Source: Brasilonema sennae CENA114
GTDB taxonomy: Bacteria > Cyanobacteriota > Cyanobacteriia > Cyanobacteriales > Nostocaceae
Assembly (NCBI RefSeq): GCF_006968745.1
Contig: NZ_CP030118.1
Location: 3,484,674 to 3,548,673, forward strand
Direction of reading: 5' to 3'
Length of the DNA stretch: 64,000 nt
The position numbers and the translations under genes are program-made. Below, piece after piece: positions 54,371 through 63,090 of the stretch; the first letter of the stretch is position 1, and each line of letters opens with the position of its first letter. A model generated the notes under the pieces. The model was given only the letters and a program-made list of their open reading frames with translations. It had not been told where the DNA came from and searched no databases.

Positions 54371-56482
54371 TTAACTTACTTTAGCAGTATACGGACTAGT
54401 TAACTTCTGCAATTGCTGTAGCAACAAACTCAGGAACAACCCAACATCTGTCACCACACCAACTGATTCTATAGAACCTCTGTCACTCAACTTTGTCACC
54501 ACCGCTGGATTAATATCCACACAAACCATCTTCACACCAGCCGGAGTCATATTCCCCACACCTATTGAGTGCAGCATACTCGACAGCATCAAAATCATAT
54601 CTGCACCTTTGAGCAGTCGGGCGTATTCGGTTTGGGCTTTGATCAAATTCATCTCGGTATCGGGCAAAGGACCATCATCGCGAATCGAGCCAGCCAGACT
54701 GAATGGAACTCCATTACTAACGCATTCATACATGACACCACTCTCAATGATCCCAGCTTCAACAGCTTTGGCAATGCTACCATAACGGCGAATGGTATTA
54801 ATGACTTTTAAGTGATGGCGGTGTCCACCGCGTACAGCCACACCCCGTTTCATATCCACACCGAGAGAAGTTCCCATGATCGCTTGCTCAATGTCGTGGA
54901 TGGCGATCGCATTTCCACCCAGTAACGCCTGCACGTAACCTTCTCTGATCAATTGCGCCAGATGTTCACCGCCTCCAGTGTGAATCACCACAGGTCCCGC
55001 CGTGACAACTACTTTACCACCACCATCCCTGATTTTACGTAATTCCCAAGCCACTTGCTCAACGACGAGTTCCACGCGTCTCTCGCTGGAAACCCCCGAC
55101 GACATGAAGCTGAATTCTTCTGCATTGCGTCTTTCCCGTGATTCTGTTTTGCGGACGGTGCGAATACCTAGCACATCCACAACGACTTCTTCGCCGACTT
55201 CAACGTCGCGTAGTAGTTTACACTGTGCCACTATGCGTTTGGATGTTCGAGTGATGGCGATCGCCCCATCCATCCGCTGATTCTCTACCTTCACCCATTC
55301 ACCGTTAATCCGCACTTCGGTGGGATAAATCGTGCTAACGTAAAAATCATCAGGAGCTACCCCTGCTTGGGTAACCGGCTCTAATTTGGCATCGCGCTCA
55401 TCTTGAGGCAAGTCCACCGCACCCAAATCAATCAGATGCGATATGATGCTTTCCATCACCTCATGGGAAGGCGCTGATACTTTTACCTTAGCTGCTGATG
55501 TACTTTGCCGCTGTTCTCCCAGTGAAAAATTCAGCACTTGGAAACTACCGCCGTTATCGACAATCAAATCCAAAGCGCGGTTAATCAAGCCAGAGTCAAG
55601 CAAGTGTCCTTCTAGGTTAAAGACGCGACTCTCCACCGACACATTGGCGTGAAGTTCTTCCCGTACCGGTTCGGTTACTCGTAGCGTCAAGCATTTAGCC
55701 GCACCACCAGCTTTGAGAAATTCAGTCAGTGGTGTTTCAATAACTCGAAAACCAACTTCTGCAAGGCGTGCTTTCAGTGGTTCGCTCGCCTTATTCATCA
55801 CAACAATGCTCTCGATATTCACCGCATTGCAGGCAAAGTTTACCGCATCAGCTTCTGTAATAGCTATCCGCTTTTCTTGCGATACCCGCATTTCAATTAA
55901 GCGATTGGAGTAGGAATCAAACGCAGGTGGATAGTATAGCAGATAACCATTAGCCAGCGGACAGAAGCAAGTATCTAGGTGGTAGAAACGCTCATCAATC
56001 AGTCGCAACGACAACACCTCAATATCCAGCCATTTTGCAAGGTAAGGGTGAGAATCTAATTCTGTACGGAAACCGTATCCAGCCCAAAGCCAGCGTCCTT
56101 CCCGATCCAGTAGTGCGTCTCCTGCACCTTCAAAAGGTAAGTCTTTTGGCAATTCGTGGACAGTGTAACCGTTTTCTTCAAACCACTGGTTAAAATAAGG
56201 CTCTTCACCCTGACGCTCTTTATGTAAAAAGCGACTCAGTACCACTGTTTTTCCTAGTACCAAACCGGCATTTGCCGTAAATACCATATCAGGCCAGCCT
56301 TTTTGGGGTGGTACTATGTCAACAATTGCGTGTTCTTTGAGGATGTGATGCAGTTTGTCCCACTGTTCTACGGCACGCTCTTGCGATGACTTGTGAATGT
56401 TCCCTTCCATCCAGGGGTTAATCACATAGTCTACATCGTAGTAGTGAGGAGGACAGATTAAAAAGCGAATCTGGGAAGTCAT
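54371..56482 (-). CDS. agrE: Bifunctional arginine dihydrolase/ornithine cyclodeaminase-type enzyme
   Basis: A 703-residue fusion. The N-terminal guanidine-modifying domain (residues 1-280) has FLICPPHYYDVDYVINPWME, DMVFTANAGLVLG and the catalytic Cys in GGAAKCLTLR; relatives hydrolyse arginine to ornithine, CO2 and ammonia. The C-terminal half (about 290-700) is the LOR/SDH bifunctional type with an NAD-binding segment VVTAGPVVIHTGGGEHLAQL, and in AgrE converts ornithine to proline. Length and order match Anabaena AgrE (alr4995), which acts in cyanophycin-derived arginine use. ATG at 56482. Confidence 0.93.
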   Translation of the reverse strand: MTSQIRFLICPPHYYDVDYVINPWMEGNIHKSSQERAVEQWDKLHHILKEHAIVDIVPPQKGWPDMVFTANAGLVLGKTVVLSRFLHKERQGEEPYFNQWFEENGYTVHELPKDLPFEGAGDALLDREGRWLWAGYGFRTELDSHPYLAKWLDIEVLSLRLIDERFYHLDTCFCPLANGYLLYYPPAFDSYSNRLIEMRVSQEKRIAITEADAVNFACNAVNIESIVVMNKASEPLKARLAEVGFRVIETPLTEFLKAGGAAKCLTLRVTEPVREELHANVSVESRVFNLEGHLLDSGLINRALDLIVDNGGSFQVLNFSLGEQRQSTSAAKVKVSAPSHEVMESIISHLIDLGAVDLPQDERDAKLEPVTQAGVAPDDFYVSTIYPTEVRINGEWVKVENQRMDGAIAITRTSKRIVAQCKLLRDVEVGEEVVVDVLGIRTVRKTESRERRNAEEFSFMSSGVSSERRVELVVEQVAWELRKIRDGGGKVVVTAGPVVIHTGGGEHLAQLIREGYVQALLGGNAIAIHDIEQAIMGTSLGVDMKRGVAVRGGHRHHLKVINTIRRYGSIAKAVEAGIIESGVMYECVSNGVPFSLAGSIRDDGPLPDTEMNLIKAQTEYARLLKGADMILMLSSMLHSIGVGNMTPAGVKMVCVDINPAVVTKLSDRGSIESVGVVTDVGLFLSLLLQQLQKLTSPYTAKVS

Positions 56483-56942
56483 ATGGCTAGATGCTGTTAA
56501 CTTTTATTTGATACAAGTTTTTACTCTTTTATAATGTATACATTAATACATACTTGTTTTTTTTAGATTAAGTTTTTGTATTTTTATGAATAAGAGGTGA
56601 CACCAAGACTATGCTCTATTCTATCTTGCACAGGTAAACAAGCGTGAAAAAAGTGGGATTCTCTCACAATTGTAAAATTTATGCATTGACATAATTGCAG
56701 TTATATAGTTTAAATTCACGCATATTAGACAACTTTAGTATTCTTGCCCCACGACAGAATACAAATTCTCGGCTACTGGTACTTCTTGCTTATTTGTAAA
56801 TTTCTTTAAAACTTGGAAGAGGTTGTGCATAAATAACTCTGAAAGATGTGTATTAGCAACCTAAATATAATATTCAACGGTACATCTTATTAGTACGCAT
56901 GTTCTAATAGCTCTTGATAGGACAAGAGCGATTTTTTGTTTA
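56483..56942. other. AT-rich intergenic region upstream of agrE
   Basis: About 460 bp. It must hold the agrE promoter. No gene visible. A strong hairpin ends the stretch at 56910-56937. Confidence 0.45.
56910..56937 (+). terminator. Terminator-like hairpin after devA
   Basis: GCTCTTG/CAAGAGC 7-bp stem with a 6-base loop, followed on the plus strand by GATTTTTT. Its T-run suits the plus strand although devA ends from the minus side, so its use is uncertain. Confidence 0.45.
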
Positions 56943-57698
56943 TTATTTCAGTACTCCATCTTCCATATGCGCTACTCGGTCAGCTAAATCTAAAATCCGG
57001 GGGTCATGAGTCACAATGAGTACTGTGCAACCTTGTTCTTTTGCTAGTCCACGCAATAACTCCATAACCAGATGTCCGCTGTGAGAGTCTAAAGCAGCCG
57101 TTGGTTCATCCGCCATAATGATCTGTGGAGAACCAGTTAAAGCACGGGCGATCGCTACTCTTTGTTTTTGTCCTCCCGACAAATCACGCGGAAGCAGCTT
57201 TGCTTTATCAGCCAGTCCAACTTGTTCCAACAAAGCTTGGGCTTCCTTGCGTGCTGATCTTCCACGAATCCCTTTAACGTTCAAGGCTGTTTCTATATTC
57301 TCAATAGCCGTTAGTGCTGGAAACAAGTTAAAATCTTGAAAAATAAAGCCAATATTTTGTCTTCGGAACTTAGCTAGTTGAGTTCGAGACATTCTCGTAA
57401 TTTCTTGCCCAAGTAAATAAACATTGCCAGCCGTCGGAGTCAAAAGTCCCGCTAAAATAGACAGCAAAGTTGTTTTCCCTGAACCAGAAGGTCCCATCAG
57501 AATTTCTATATCACCTTTTTGGATCTCCCAGTAAACTTTTTTCAAAATTTGAAGCTGCTGCTGCTTAGAATTGATAACCATTCCCACGTTTTTGGCAATT
57601 ATTGCCCCTCTTGTGGTGAAATTGATTTGATATTTGCTCTGAGCAAACTTCTCAAATTTCTTTTTATAATCAGCCATCTCCTCAAATTCTTTTGTCAT
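56943..57698 (-). CDS. devA: DevA-type ABC transporter ATPase
   Basis: A 251-residue ATPase of the LolD/MacB/DevA class. Walker A GPSGSGKTTLLSILAGLL, Q-loop FQDFNLFPALTAIENI, signature LSGGQKQRVAIARAL and Walker B IIMADEPTAALD are intact. It powers the DevC permease. ATG at 57698; an ATG at 57677 is an alternative. It follows devC (57820-59007) by 121 bp. No devB lies here; the only visible devB is at 44.3-45.6 kb. Confidence 0.92.
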   Translation of the reverse strand: MTKEFEEMADYKKKFEKFAQSKYQINFTTRGAIIAKNVGMVINSKQQQLQILKKVYWEIQKGDIEILMGPSGSGKTTLLSILAGLLTPTAGNVYLLGQEITRMSRTQLAKFRRQNIGFIFQDFNLFPALTAIENIETALNVKGIRGRSARKEAQALLEQVGLADKAKLLPRDLSGGQKQRVAIARALTGSPQIIMADEPTAALDSHSGHLVMELLRGLAKEQGCTVLIVTHDPRILDLADRVAHMEDGVLK

Positions 57699-57819
57699 AT
57701 ATAGTTTTTAATTATTAGTTGATATTTGTTGAGTGATTTCGACTAGACTTTAAACTTATTTTTTTGATTTTGTCATAATTGACACTAATTTTTTGTAAAC
57801 TTAATAAGTACCAATAAAA

Positions 57820-59007
57820 CTATCCTTTAAAGACAATTGCTGGATCAACGCGTGTAACTTTTTGAATTGCAAAAACAGCAGAACCGACGCACATCAAGAC
57901 TGTAATTCCGAAAACAACGAGTGCTGATACTGGTGTAATTAAAATGACAATTCCCTGTGTTGTTGATGTCCAAGCTGCTACTCCTACACAAAGAGCGATT
58001 CCTGGTAGATAGCCTAAAATTGCCATCCAGATTGCTTGCTCAATAATCACATTATAAATAAACCAGTCAGATGCCCCCATCGCTTTGAGGGTGCCAAATT
58101 CTTTTATATGATCTGTGACAGAAGCATAGAGAATTTGACTCACTACAACTGCCCCAACAACAACGCCTACTACCGCACCAAGACCGAGAATAAATCCAAT
58201 TCCAGAGCGAACCTGCCAAAAATCTTGTGTGATTTTAGACATTTCTTGGCGAGTGTAAGCACGTGTATCTGGCAAAGCCTGTTCCAAATCCCGCTTCAGT
58301 TTCGCAATGCTTTGACCTCGTTTTGCCTTCACCAAAACGAAGCTAATTTGGTCTTTTGATACTGGTTTTTTCGCAGAGGAACCGACGTTATTTGGAGAAG
58401 CTGTTGTCTGAGTACCGTAATTTCTATAAGTATTGGCAGTCTCTAAAGACGTGAACATTAAAGTTCCGAAGACAATTGATTGAGTTCCTTGAGTGAAACC
58501 CACTAACTTTGCAGGAATGTTATTAATTTCTCCTACTTCACCCAACCTTTTGAGATCAATAGAATTCAGGTTAGTTTTGTCAATCATAAAACGGAACGAT
58601 TGTTTAAAGTCATTGAAACGACCTTCAACAATATTTGACCTATCAAATAACATCCCTTGTGGATCTGCACCAACCAGCGTAATAGAATTAATCTTATCTG
58701 TTGCAAGTTCATGCCAAAGTCCACCATCAATAATCACAGCTTCAGCTTTGGCAACACCTTTAACTTTGCTCGCTTTGGTAACTCGTTCATAAGGAATTGG
58801 TAGAGTTAGCCCTAAATGCTGCATATTTTTTGAAGACACCCAAATATCAGCACGAGATTGATCAATTAATTGGGAAGAAGAACGAGCAAATCCATATTGC
58901 AAACCTGTTTGAATCGTAACTAAGCTAACAGCAAATAAAATTCCCGCCTGCGCCACCAAAAAGCGAGGAATGTCTTCCAGTAAATTCTTACGAGCAATTG
59001 AAGCCAT
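57820..59007 (-). CDS. devC: DevC-type ABC transporter permease, second copy
   Basis: A 395-residue permease paralogous to the one at 43126. It has the N-terminal helix region LLEDIPRFLVAQAGILFAVS, an extracytoplasmic domain and three C-terminal helices (FILGLGAVVGVVVGAVVVSQ, AIWMAILGYLPGIALCVGVA, VSALVVFGITVLMCVGSAVF). The pair devC-devA directly precedes hpnB and shc on the map. Its partner devB is not next to it. Confidence 0.91.
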   Translation of the reverse strand: MASIARKNLLEDIPRFLVAQAGILFAVSLVTIQTGLQYGFARSSSQLIDQSRADIWVSSKNMQHLGLTLPIPYERVTKASKVKGVAKAEAVIIDGGLWHELATDKINSITLVGADPQGMLFDRSNIVEGRFNDFKQSFRFMIDKTNLNSIDLKRLGEVGEINNIPAKLVGFTQGTQSIVFGTLMFTSLETANTYRNYGTQTTASPNNVGSSAKKPVSKDQISFVLVKAKRGQSIAKLKRDLEQALPDTRAYTRQEMSKITQDFWQVRSGIGFILGLGAVVGVVVGAVVVSQILYASVTDHIKEFGTLKAMGASDWFIYNVIIEQAIWMAILGYLPGIALCVGVAAWTSTTQGIVILITPVSALVVFGITVLMCVGSAVFAIQKVTRVDPAIVFKG

Positions 59008-59016
59008 AAAATGAAT

Positions 59017-59050
59017 TTAGTCATTAGTCATTGGTCATTGGTCATTAGTT
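59017..59050. repeat. Short tandem repeat TTAGTCA/TTGGTCA
   Basis: Five heptamers (TTAGTCA x2, TTGGTCA x2, TTAGTTG) in the hpnB-devC gap. Confidence 0.85.
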
Positions 59051-59084
59051 GTGCTACTAATTACTCACTGGGCTAACTAGTACC

Positions 59085-60356
59085 TTAAGTTTTAGAATAT
59101 ACTCTTCCTTTCCAAGTTCCTCCTCGCTTTTGCCAATGACGCACAGCCGAGTCTATAGTCATAAGCGTATATAGGAGCGCAATTCCTGGAAGACAGAGTG
59201 CAAACCAGGGTGAACACCTATAAAATCGGATGGTAGGCAAGTAAGCGCAACTCATAAGTAGCCAGCTTAATAAGCCAACACACGCGACAAGCCAAGTTCC
59301 GGTGAGCAAACCGAAGATTGCACTCACAGGTGGAACTATGTAAACAAGTATCATCCCGATGACTGCTAAAATTAACAGCCCTAAAGAATAATGTAACTGC
59401 GTAAAGGCAGTTCGGGCTACCATGTCCCAAACTGTTGACAGCGAGGGGTAAGATCGCAAGCTGTGGGTTAAGTCGTCTAATCCTAGCCAAATTTTGTGAG
59501 ACGAGGAGAGGGAGGGAAGGAGTGAAGGAGTGAGGGAGGGAATATTTTCTTCTGCTTCTGGTGCTTTCTCAATCGCCTCATGGGGAAGTTTGGTAAAACG
59601 GCTAGACTTTACTGCTTGCCCTAAGGCACAATCATCAATGAGTGCATTACGGACGACTTGAATACCACCAATCCGGGTTAAAGCTTGACTCGCAATTAAA
59701 ATACAACCACCGGCGGCGGCGGCTGTTGGCTTTGTAGAATCATTCACCCAGGGAAAGGGGTAAAGCTTTTGAAAGAAAAAGACAAATGCTGGAATGAGAA
59801 CTTTTTCCCAAAAACTTTCACACCTCAACAGCACCATGAGAGAAACAAGTTCTAAATTTTCTTGTTGCGCCTTTGTTACCAAGGAACGGAGATTTTGAGC
59901 ATCATGTTCAATATCGGCATCTGTCAGAAGAATATAGTCGGGTGGCAGTGTCAGGGTTTCTACATATTCGATACCTTGGTGTAACGCCCATAATTTGCCC
60001 GTCCATTCAGCAGGCAAAGGTTGTCCAGAAAGGACGTGTAATTGCTGAGTCCTGTTTAATTCTTGGGCAACACTAGAGGCAATATTTGCTGTTCCATCAG
60101 TACTGTTATCGTCTACCAAAACGACAGTGAAAGAACCAGGATAGTTTTGGGTGAGAAGCGATCGCAAACTAACAGGTAGTAATTCAGCCTCATTTCTGGC
60201 AGGAACTACCGCACAAATGGCAGGGAACTTTTGTAAATTTGTTTCCTGTCTTGTTAATCGTTGGTCACAGCGCCAAAATTGACCCCAAAAACCTAGTAAA
60301 ATCACCCAAATTACTAAAGATAGAACAGAAAGCCATAGTCCAATTTCACCGCTCAT
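59085..60356 (-). CDS. hpnB: HpnB-type glycosyltransferase (GT2, hopanoid-associated)
   Basis: A 423-residue membrane glycosyltransferase. The GT2 core has AVVPARNEAELLPVSLRSLL, VVLVDDNSTDGTANIASSVA, ILLTDADIEHD and the AAAAGGCILIASQALTRIGG block; three C-terminal helices follow. Together with the divergent shc next to it this fits HpnB of hopanoid clusters, though its sugar acceptor is not established. Near residues 270-286 an extra Pro/Leu/Ser stretch (IPSLTPSLLPSLSSS) is encoded by a low-complexity GGGAGGG-type DNA repeat. ATG at 60356. Confidence 0.88.
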   Translation of the reverse strand: MSGEIGLWLSVLSLVIWVILLGFWGQFWRCDQRLTRQETNLQKFPAICAVVPARNEAELLPVSLRSLLTQNYPGSFTVVLVDDNSTDGTANIASSVAQELNRTQQLHVLSGQPLPAEWTGKLWALHQGIEYVETLTLPPDYILLTDADIEHDAQNLRSLVTKAQQENLELVSLMVLLRCESFWEKVLIPAFVFFFQKLYPFPWVNDSTKPTAAAAGGCILIASQALTRIGGIQVVRNALIDDCALGQAVKSSRFTKLPHEAIEKAPEAEENIPSLTPSLLPSLSSSHKIWLGLDDLTHSLRSYPSLSTVWDMVARTAFTQLHYSLGLLILAVIGMILVYIVPPVSAIFGLLTGTWLVACVGLLSWLLMSCAYLPTIRFYRCSPWFALCLPGIALLYTLMTIDSAVRHWQKRGGTWKGRVYSKT

Positions 60357-60471
60357 TGTGTTTTCTTTTTTTCACATAGAAAACACATTACAATGTCACG
60401 ATTAGAGAAGCAAAGATTTTTCTTGTTACAGCTAACAAGAAGCAGATGTGGTTGAGGAGTAACGGAAACGG

Positions 60472-62388
60472 ATGCAAATTCAAGATAAACAGACAGTTTC
60501 CCGTGTTAAGGATGCTATCGCCAAAAATCAGAACTATCTTCTTTCCATTCAATATCCTGATGGATACTGGTGGGCGGAGCTAGAATCTAATGTTACCATC
60601 ACTGCTGAGGTTGTCCTCCTTCATAAAATTTGGGGAACAGACCGAGAAAGACCATTACACAAAGTTGAAGCATACCTACGTTCTCAACAACGGGATCACG
60701 GAGGATGGGAACTTTTCTACGGAGATGGAGGAGAACTGAGCACTTCGGTTGAAGCATACATGGCGTTGAAGTTGCTTGGTGTACCAGAAACAGATGCCGC
60801 AATGGTGAAGGCGCGGAAGTTTATTTTAGAACGTGGTGGTATCAGTAAAACTCGCATTTTTACCAAGTTACACCTAGCCCTGATTGGATGCTACAGCTGG
60901 CAAGGTATTCCTTCTTTGCCACCTTGGGTGATGTTGTTGCCCGATAATTTCGTGTTTAATATCTACGAAATGTCGAGCTGGGCAAGGTCAAGTACTGTTC
61001 CTCTGCTGATTGTTATTGACCGTAAACCTGTTTTTAAAATTAATCCAGCTATCACCCTGGACGAACTGTATGCTGAAGGTCTCGAGCAGGTCAAATACGA
61101 GTTGCCCAGCAATGGTGATTGGACAGATTTATTTATTACTCTTGATAAAACTTTTAAGTTAGCAGAAACTCTAAATCTGGTTCCTTTTCGTGAAGAAGGT
61201 ATTCAAGCTGCAGAACGTTGGATTTTAGAACGGCAAGAAGCAACGGGCGATTGGGGTGGTATTATTCCTGCCATGCTGAATTCACTGCTAGCTTTGCGCG
61301 CTCTGGATTATAACCCAGCCGACCCCATTGTAGAGCGAGGACTACGAGCAGTTGACAATTTTGCCATTGAAACTGCGGATACCTACACAGTGCAGCCTTG
61401 TATTTCCCCAGTATGGGATACTGCGTGGGCAATGCGAGCTTTAATAGAGTCAGGTTTAACACCAGATCATCCAGCTGTCGTTCAGGCTGGAGAATGGTTG
61501 TTAAGCAAGCAGATTCTAGACTACGGTGATTGGGCGATTAAAAATAAAAAAGGAAAACCGGGGGCTTGGGCGTTTGAGTTTGACAACCGCTTTTATCCAG
61601 ATGTAGACGACACTGCTGTTGTTGTCATGGCTTTGAATCAGGTGAAACTGCCGAATGAAAAATTGAAGCAAGCGGCGATCGCCCGTGCTGTCAACTGGAC
61701 TGCATCTATGCAGTGTCAGCCCGGAGGTTGGGCAGCATTTGATTTGGACAATAATCAAGAGTGGCTCAACCTAGTTCCCTATGGTGATCTCAAAGCCATG
61801 ATTGATCCAAACACCGCTGATGTCACCGCTAGAGTTTTAGAAATGTTAGGCAGTGGCAATTTGTCAATAGACACACGTAACCAAGAACGGGCAATTAGCT
61901 ATCTCATACGCGAGCAAGAAACTGAGGGTTGCTGGTTTGGTCGCTGGGGAGTAAATTACATTTATGGAACCAGTGGAGTACTTTCGGCTTTATCGTTAAT
62001 TGCGCCAGAAAAGACGCAAGTCAGTATCGAACGAGGTGCTGCTTGGTTAGTTGGGTGTCAAAACTCAGATGGTGGCTGGGGCGAAACTTGCCGCAGTTAC
62101 AATGATCCAGCCCTCAAAGGACAAGGTCCCAGTACTGCTTCTCAAACAGCTTGGGCAATAATAGGCTTAATAGCAGCAGGTCAAGCAACTAGCAAGTTTG
62201 CAAAGCTTGCTATGGAGAAGGGAATTAACTACCTGTTGGAAACTCAGCAGTCTGATGGGACTTGGTACGAGGCAGATTTTACAGGGACAGGGTTTCCTTG
62301 TCATTTTTATCTGAAGTATCACCTCTATCAACAATATTTTCCTTTATTAGCTCTGGGTCACTATCAAGCGATATCAGAATTGTGGTGA
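60472..62388 (+). CDS. shc: Squalene-hopene cyclase
   Basis: A 638-residue enzyme of normal length. The catalytic DXDD motif is DVDDTAVVV (residues 377-380 for DVDD). Several QW repeats are visible, e.g. QRDHGGWELFYGDGG, QNSDGGWGETCRSYN and QQSDGTWYEADFTG. It cyclises squalene to hopene and hopanol in the membrane. ATG at 60472; a GGAAACGG purine tract precedes it. The promoter region between shc and hpnB is 115 bp, so the two hopanoid genes are likely co-regulated. Confidence 0.97.
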   Translation: MQIQDKQTVSRVKDAIAKNQNYLLSIQYPDGYWWAELESNVTITAEVVLLHKIWGTDRERPLHKVEAYLRSQQRDHGGWELFYGDGGELSTSVEAYMALKLLGVPETDAAMVKARKFILERGGISKTRIFTKLHLALIGCYSWQGIPSLPPWVMLLPDNFVFNIYEMSSWARSSTVPLLIVIDRKPVFKINPAITLDELYAEGLEQVKYELPSNGDWTDLFITLDKTFKLAETLNLVPFREEGIQAAERWILERQEATGDWGGIIPAMLNSLLALRALDYNPADPIVERGLRAVDNFAIETADTYTVQPCISPVWDTAWAMRALIESGLTPDHPAVVQAGEWLLSKQILDYGDWAIKNKKGKPGAWAFEFDNRFYPDVDDTAVVVMALNQVKLPNEKLKQAAIARAVNWTASMQCQPGGWAAFDLDNNQEWLNLVPYGDLKAMIDPNTADVTARVLEMLGSGNLSIDTRNQERAISYLIREQETEGCWFGRWGVNYIYGTSGVLSALSLIAPEKTQVSIERGAAWLVGCQNSDGGWGETCRSYNDPALKGQGPSTASQTAWAIIGLIAAGQATSKFAKLAMEKGINYLLETQQSDGTWYEADFTGTGFPCHFYLKYHLYQQYFPLLALGHYQAISELW

Positions 62389-62426
62389 GAAGCTGGGTTA
62401 CAGTTTAGGCGTCTGGTGAAAATAAT

Positions 62427-62454
62427 GTAGAGACGTTACGTGTAACGTCTCTAC
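62427..62454. repeat. Palindromic repeat GTAGAGACGTTAC/GTAACGTCTCTAC
   Basis: A 13-bp perfect stem with a two-base loop, 39 bp after the shc stop codon. The same repeat family is split by an insert at 41550-41628. Confidence 0.85.
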
Positions 62455-62595
62455 AAAAGTTGTAGACAACGCACAACAAATTTCTGGAGATGTCTGGGGA
62501 TATTCTGACTACTGTGTTCTGAGTTCTTCATGAACCTCCTTTGCACAAGCGTTCTGATTTTATCGGCACCGGATCTGTTTTGTGTGTGGCAAAAT

Positions 62596-62625
62596 AAAAA
62601 AACCCCCTCGCTCGCGGGCAGGGGG
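62596..62625 (-). terminator. Minus-strand intrinsic terminator
   Basis: CCCCCT/AGGGGG stem with a GC-rich loop followed by seven T on the minus strand (62602-62596). No annotated gene ends here; it would end the candidate RNA or a longer antisense transcript. Confidence 0.7.
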
Positions 62626-62741
62626 AAAGGGCTGTAGTGAATCTAGGCACTAAACTGCCTAATGATTATATAAATACCAGTGAAATTAACTTATGCAGTT
62701 GGAAGTGTTCCCAAAACCTGAGACTAGACGTAATTAGTGCT
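62596..62741 (-). ncRNA. Candidate small RNA antisense-facing shc
   Basis: On the minus strand a TTGACG box (62777-62772), 18-bp spacer and TCTAAA box could start a transcript near 62741. The predicted 145-base RNA contains GGGAACACTTCC, then a perfect TAGGCA/TGCCTA hairpin (62644-62661) and ends in a strong terminator (62596-62625). No ORF with a start and ribosome-binding site fits. I do not match it to a known cyanobacterial RNA such as Yfr1 or NsiR1. Confidence 0.35.
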
Positions 62742-63090
62742 CCGGACTTTAGACTAATTTTCAGCATAAAACGTCAAATTCTTTACATATAACGAATTTT
62801 GGAGAATTACCTCATTTGATAGTTAAGTAAAGGTCGCGAAGCTCAAAAGCCTTACAGAGACTAGAATTCTGAGAAATTTTGCATTTTTTTCAACTTTAGT
62901 ATGACTTGATCTACAAAGTTTGTTCATCAAAACTCGATTGCGAGTCCTCAGCAACGAAACGCCGCATTTCTTCTACACCCCTATACCCCTACACCCCTAT
63001 AGCCTTACCCCCTTACACCCCTTTTTCCTGACTTTTCGTTTGTTTGCATCAGTCGTGTATTATTGACCAGTTGCATTAATTCTCAAATTT
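62742..63090. other. AT-rich intergenic region
   Basis: Upstream region of the cut gene at 63091. A CCCCTATACCCCTACACCCC-type low-complexity run lies at about 62977-63020. Nothing else visible. Confidence 0.45.
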
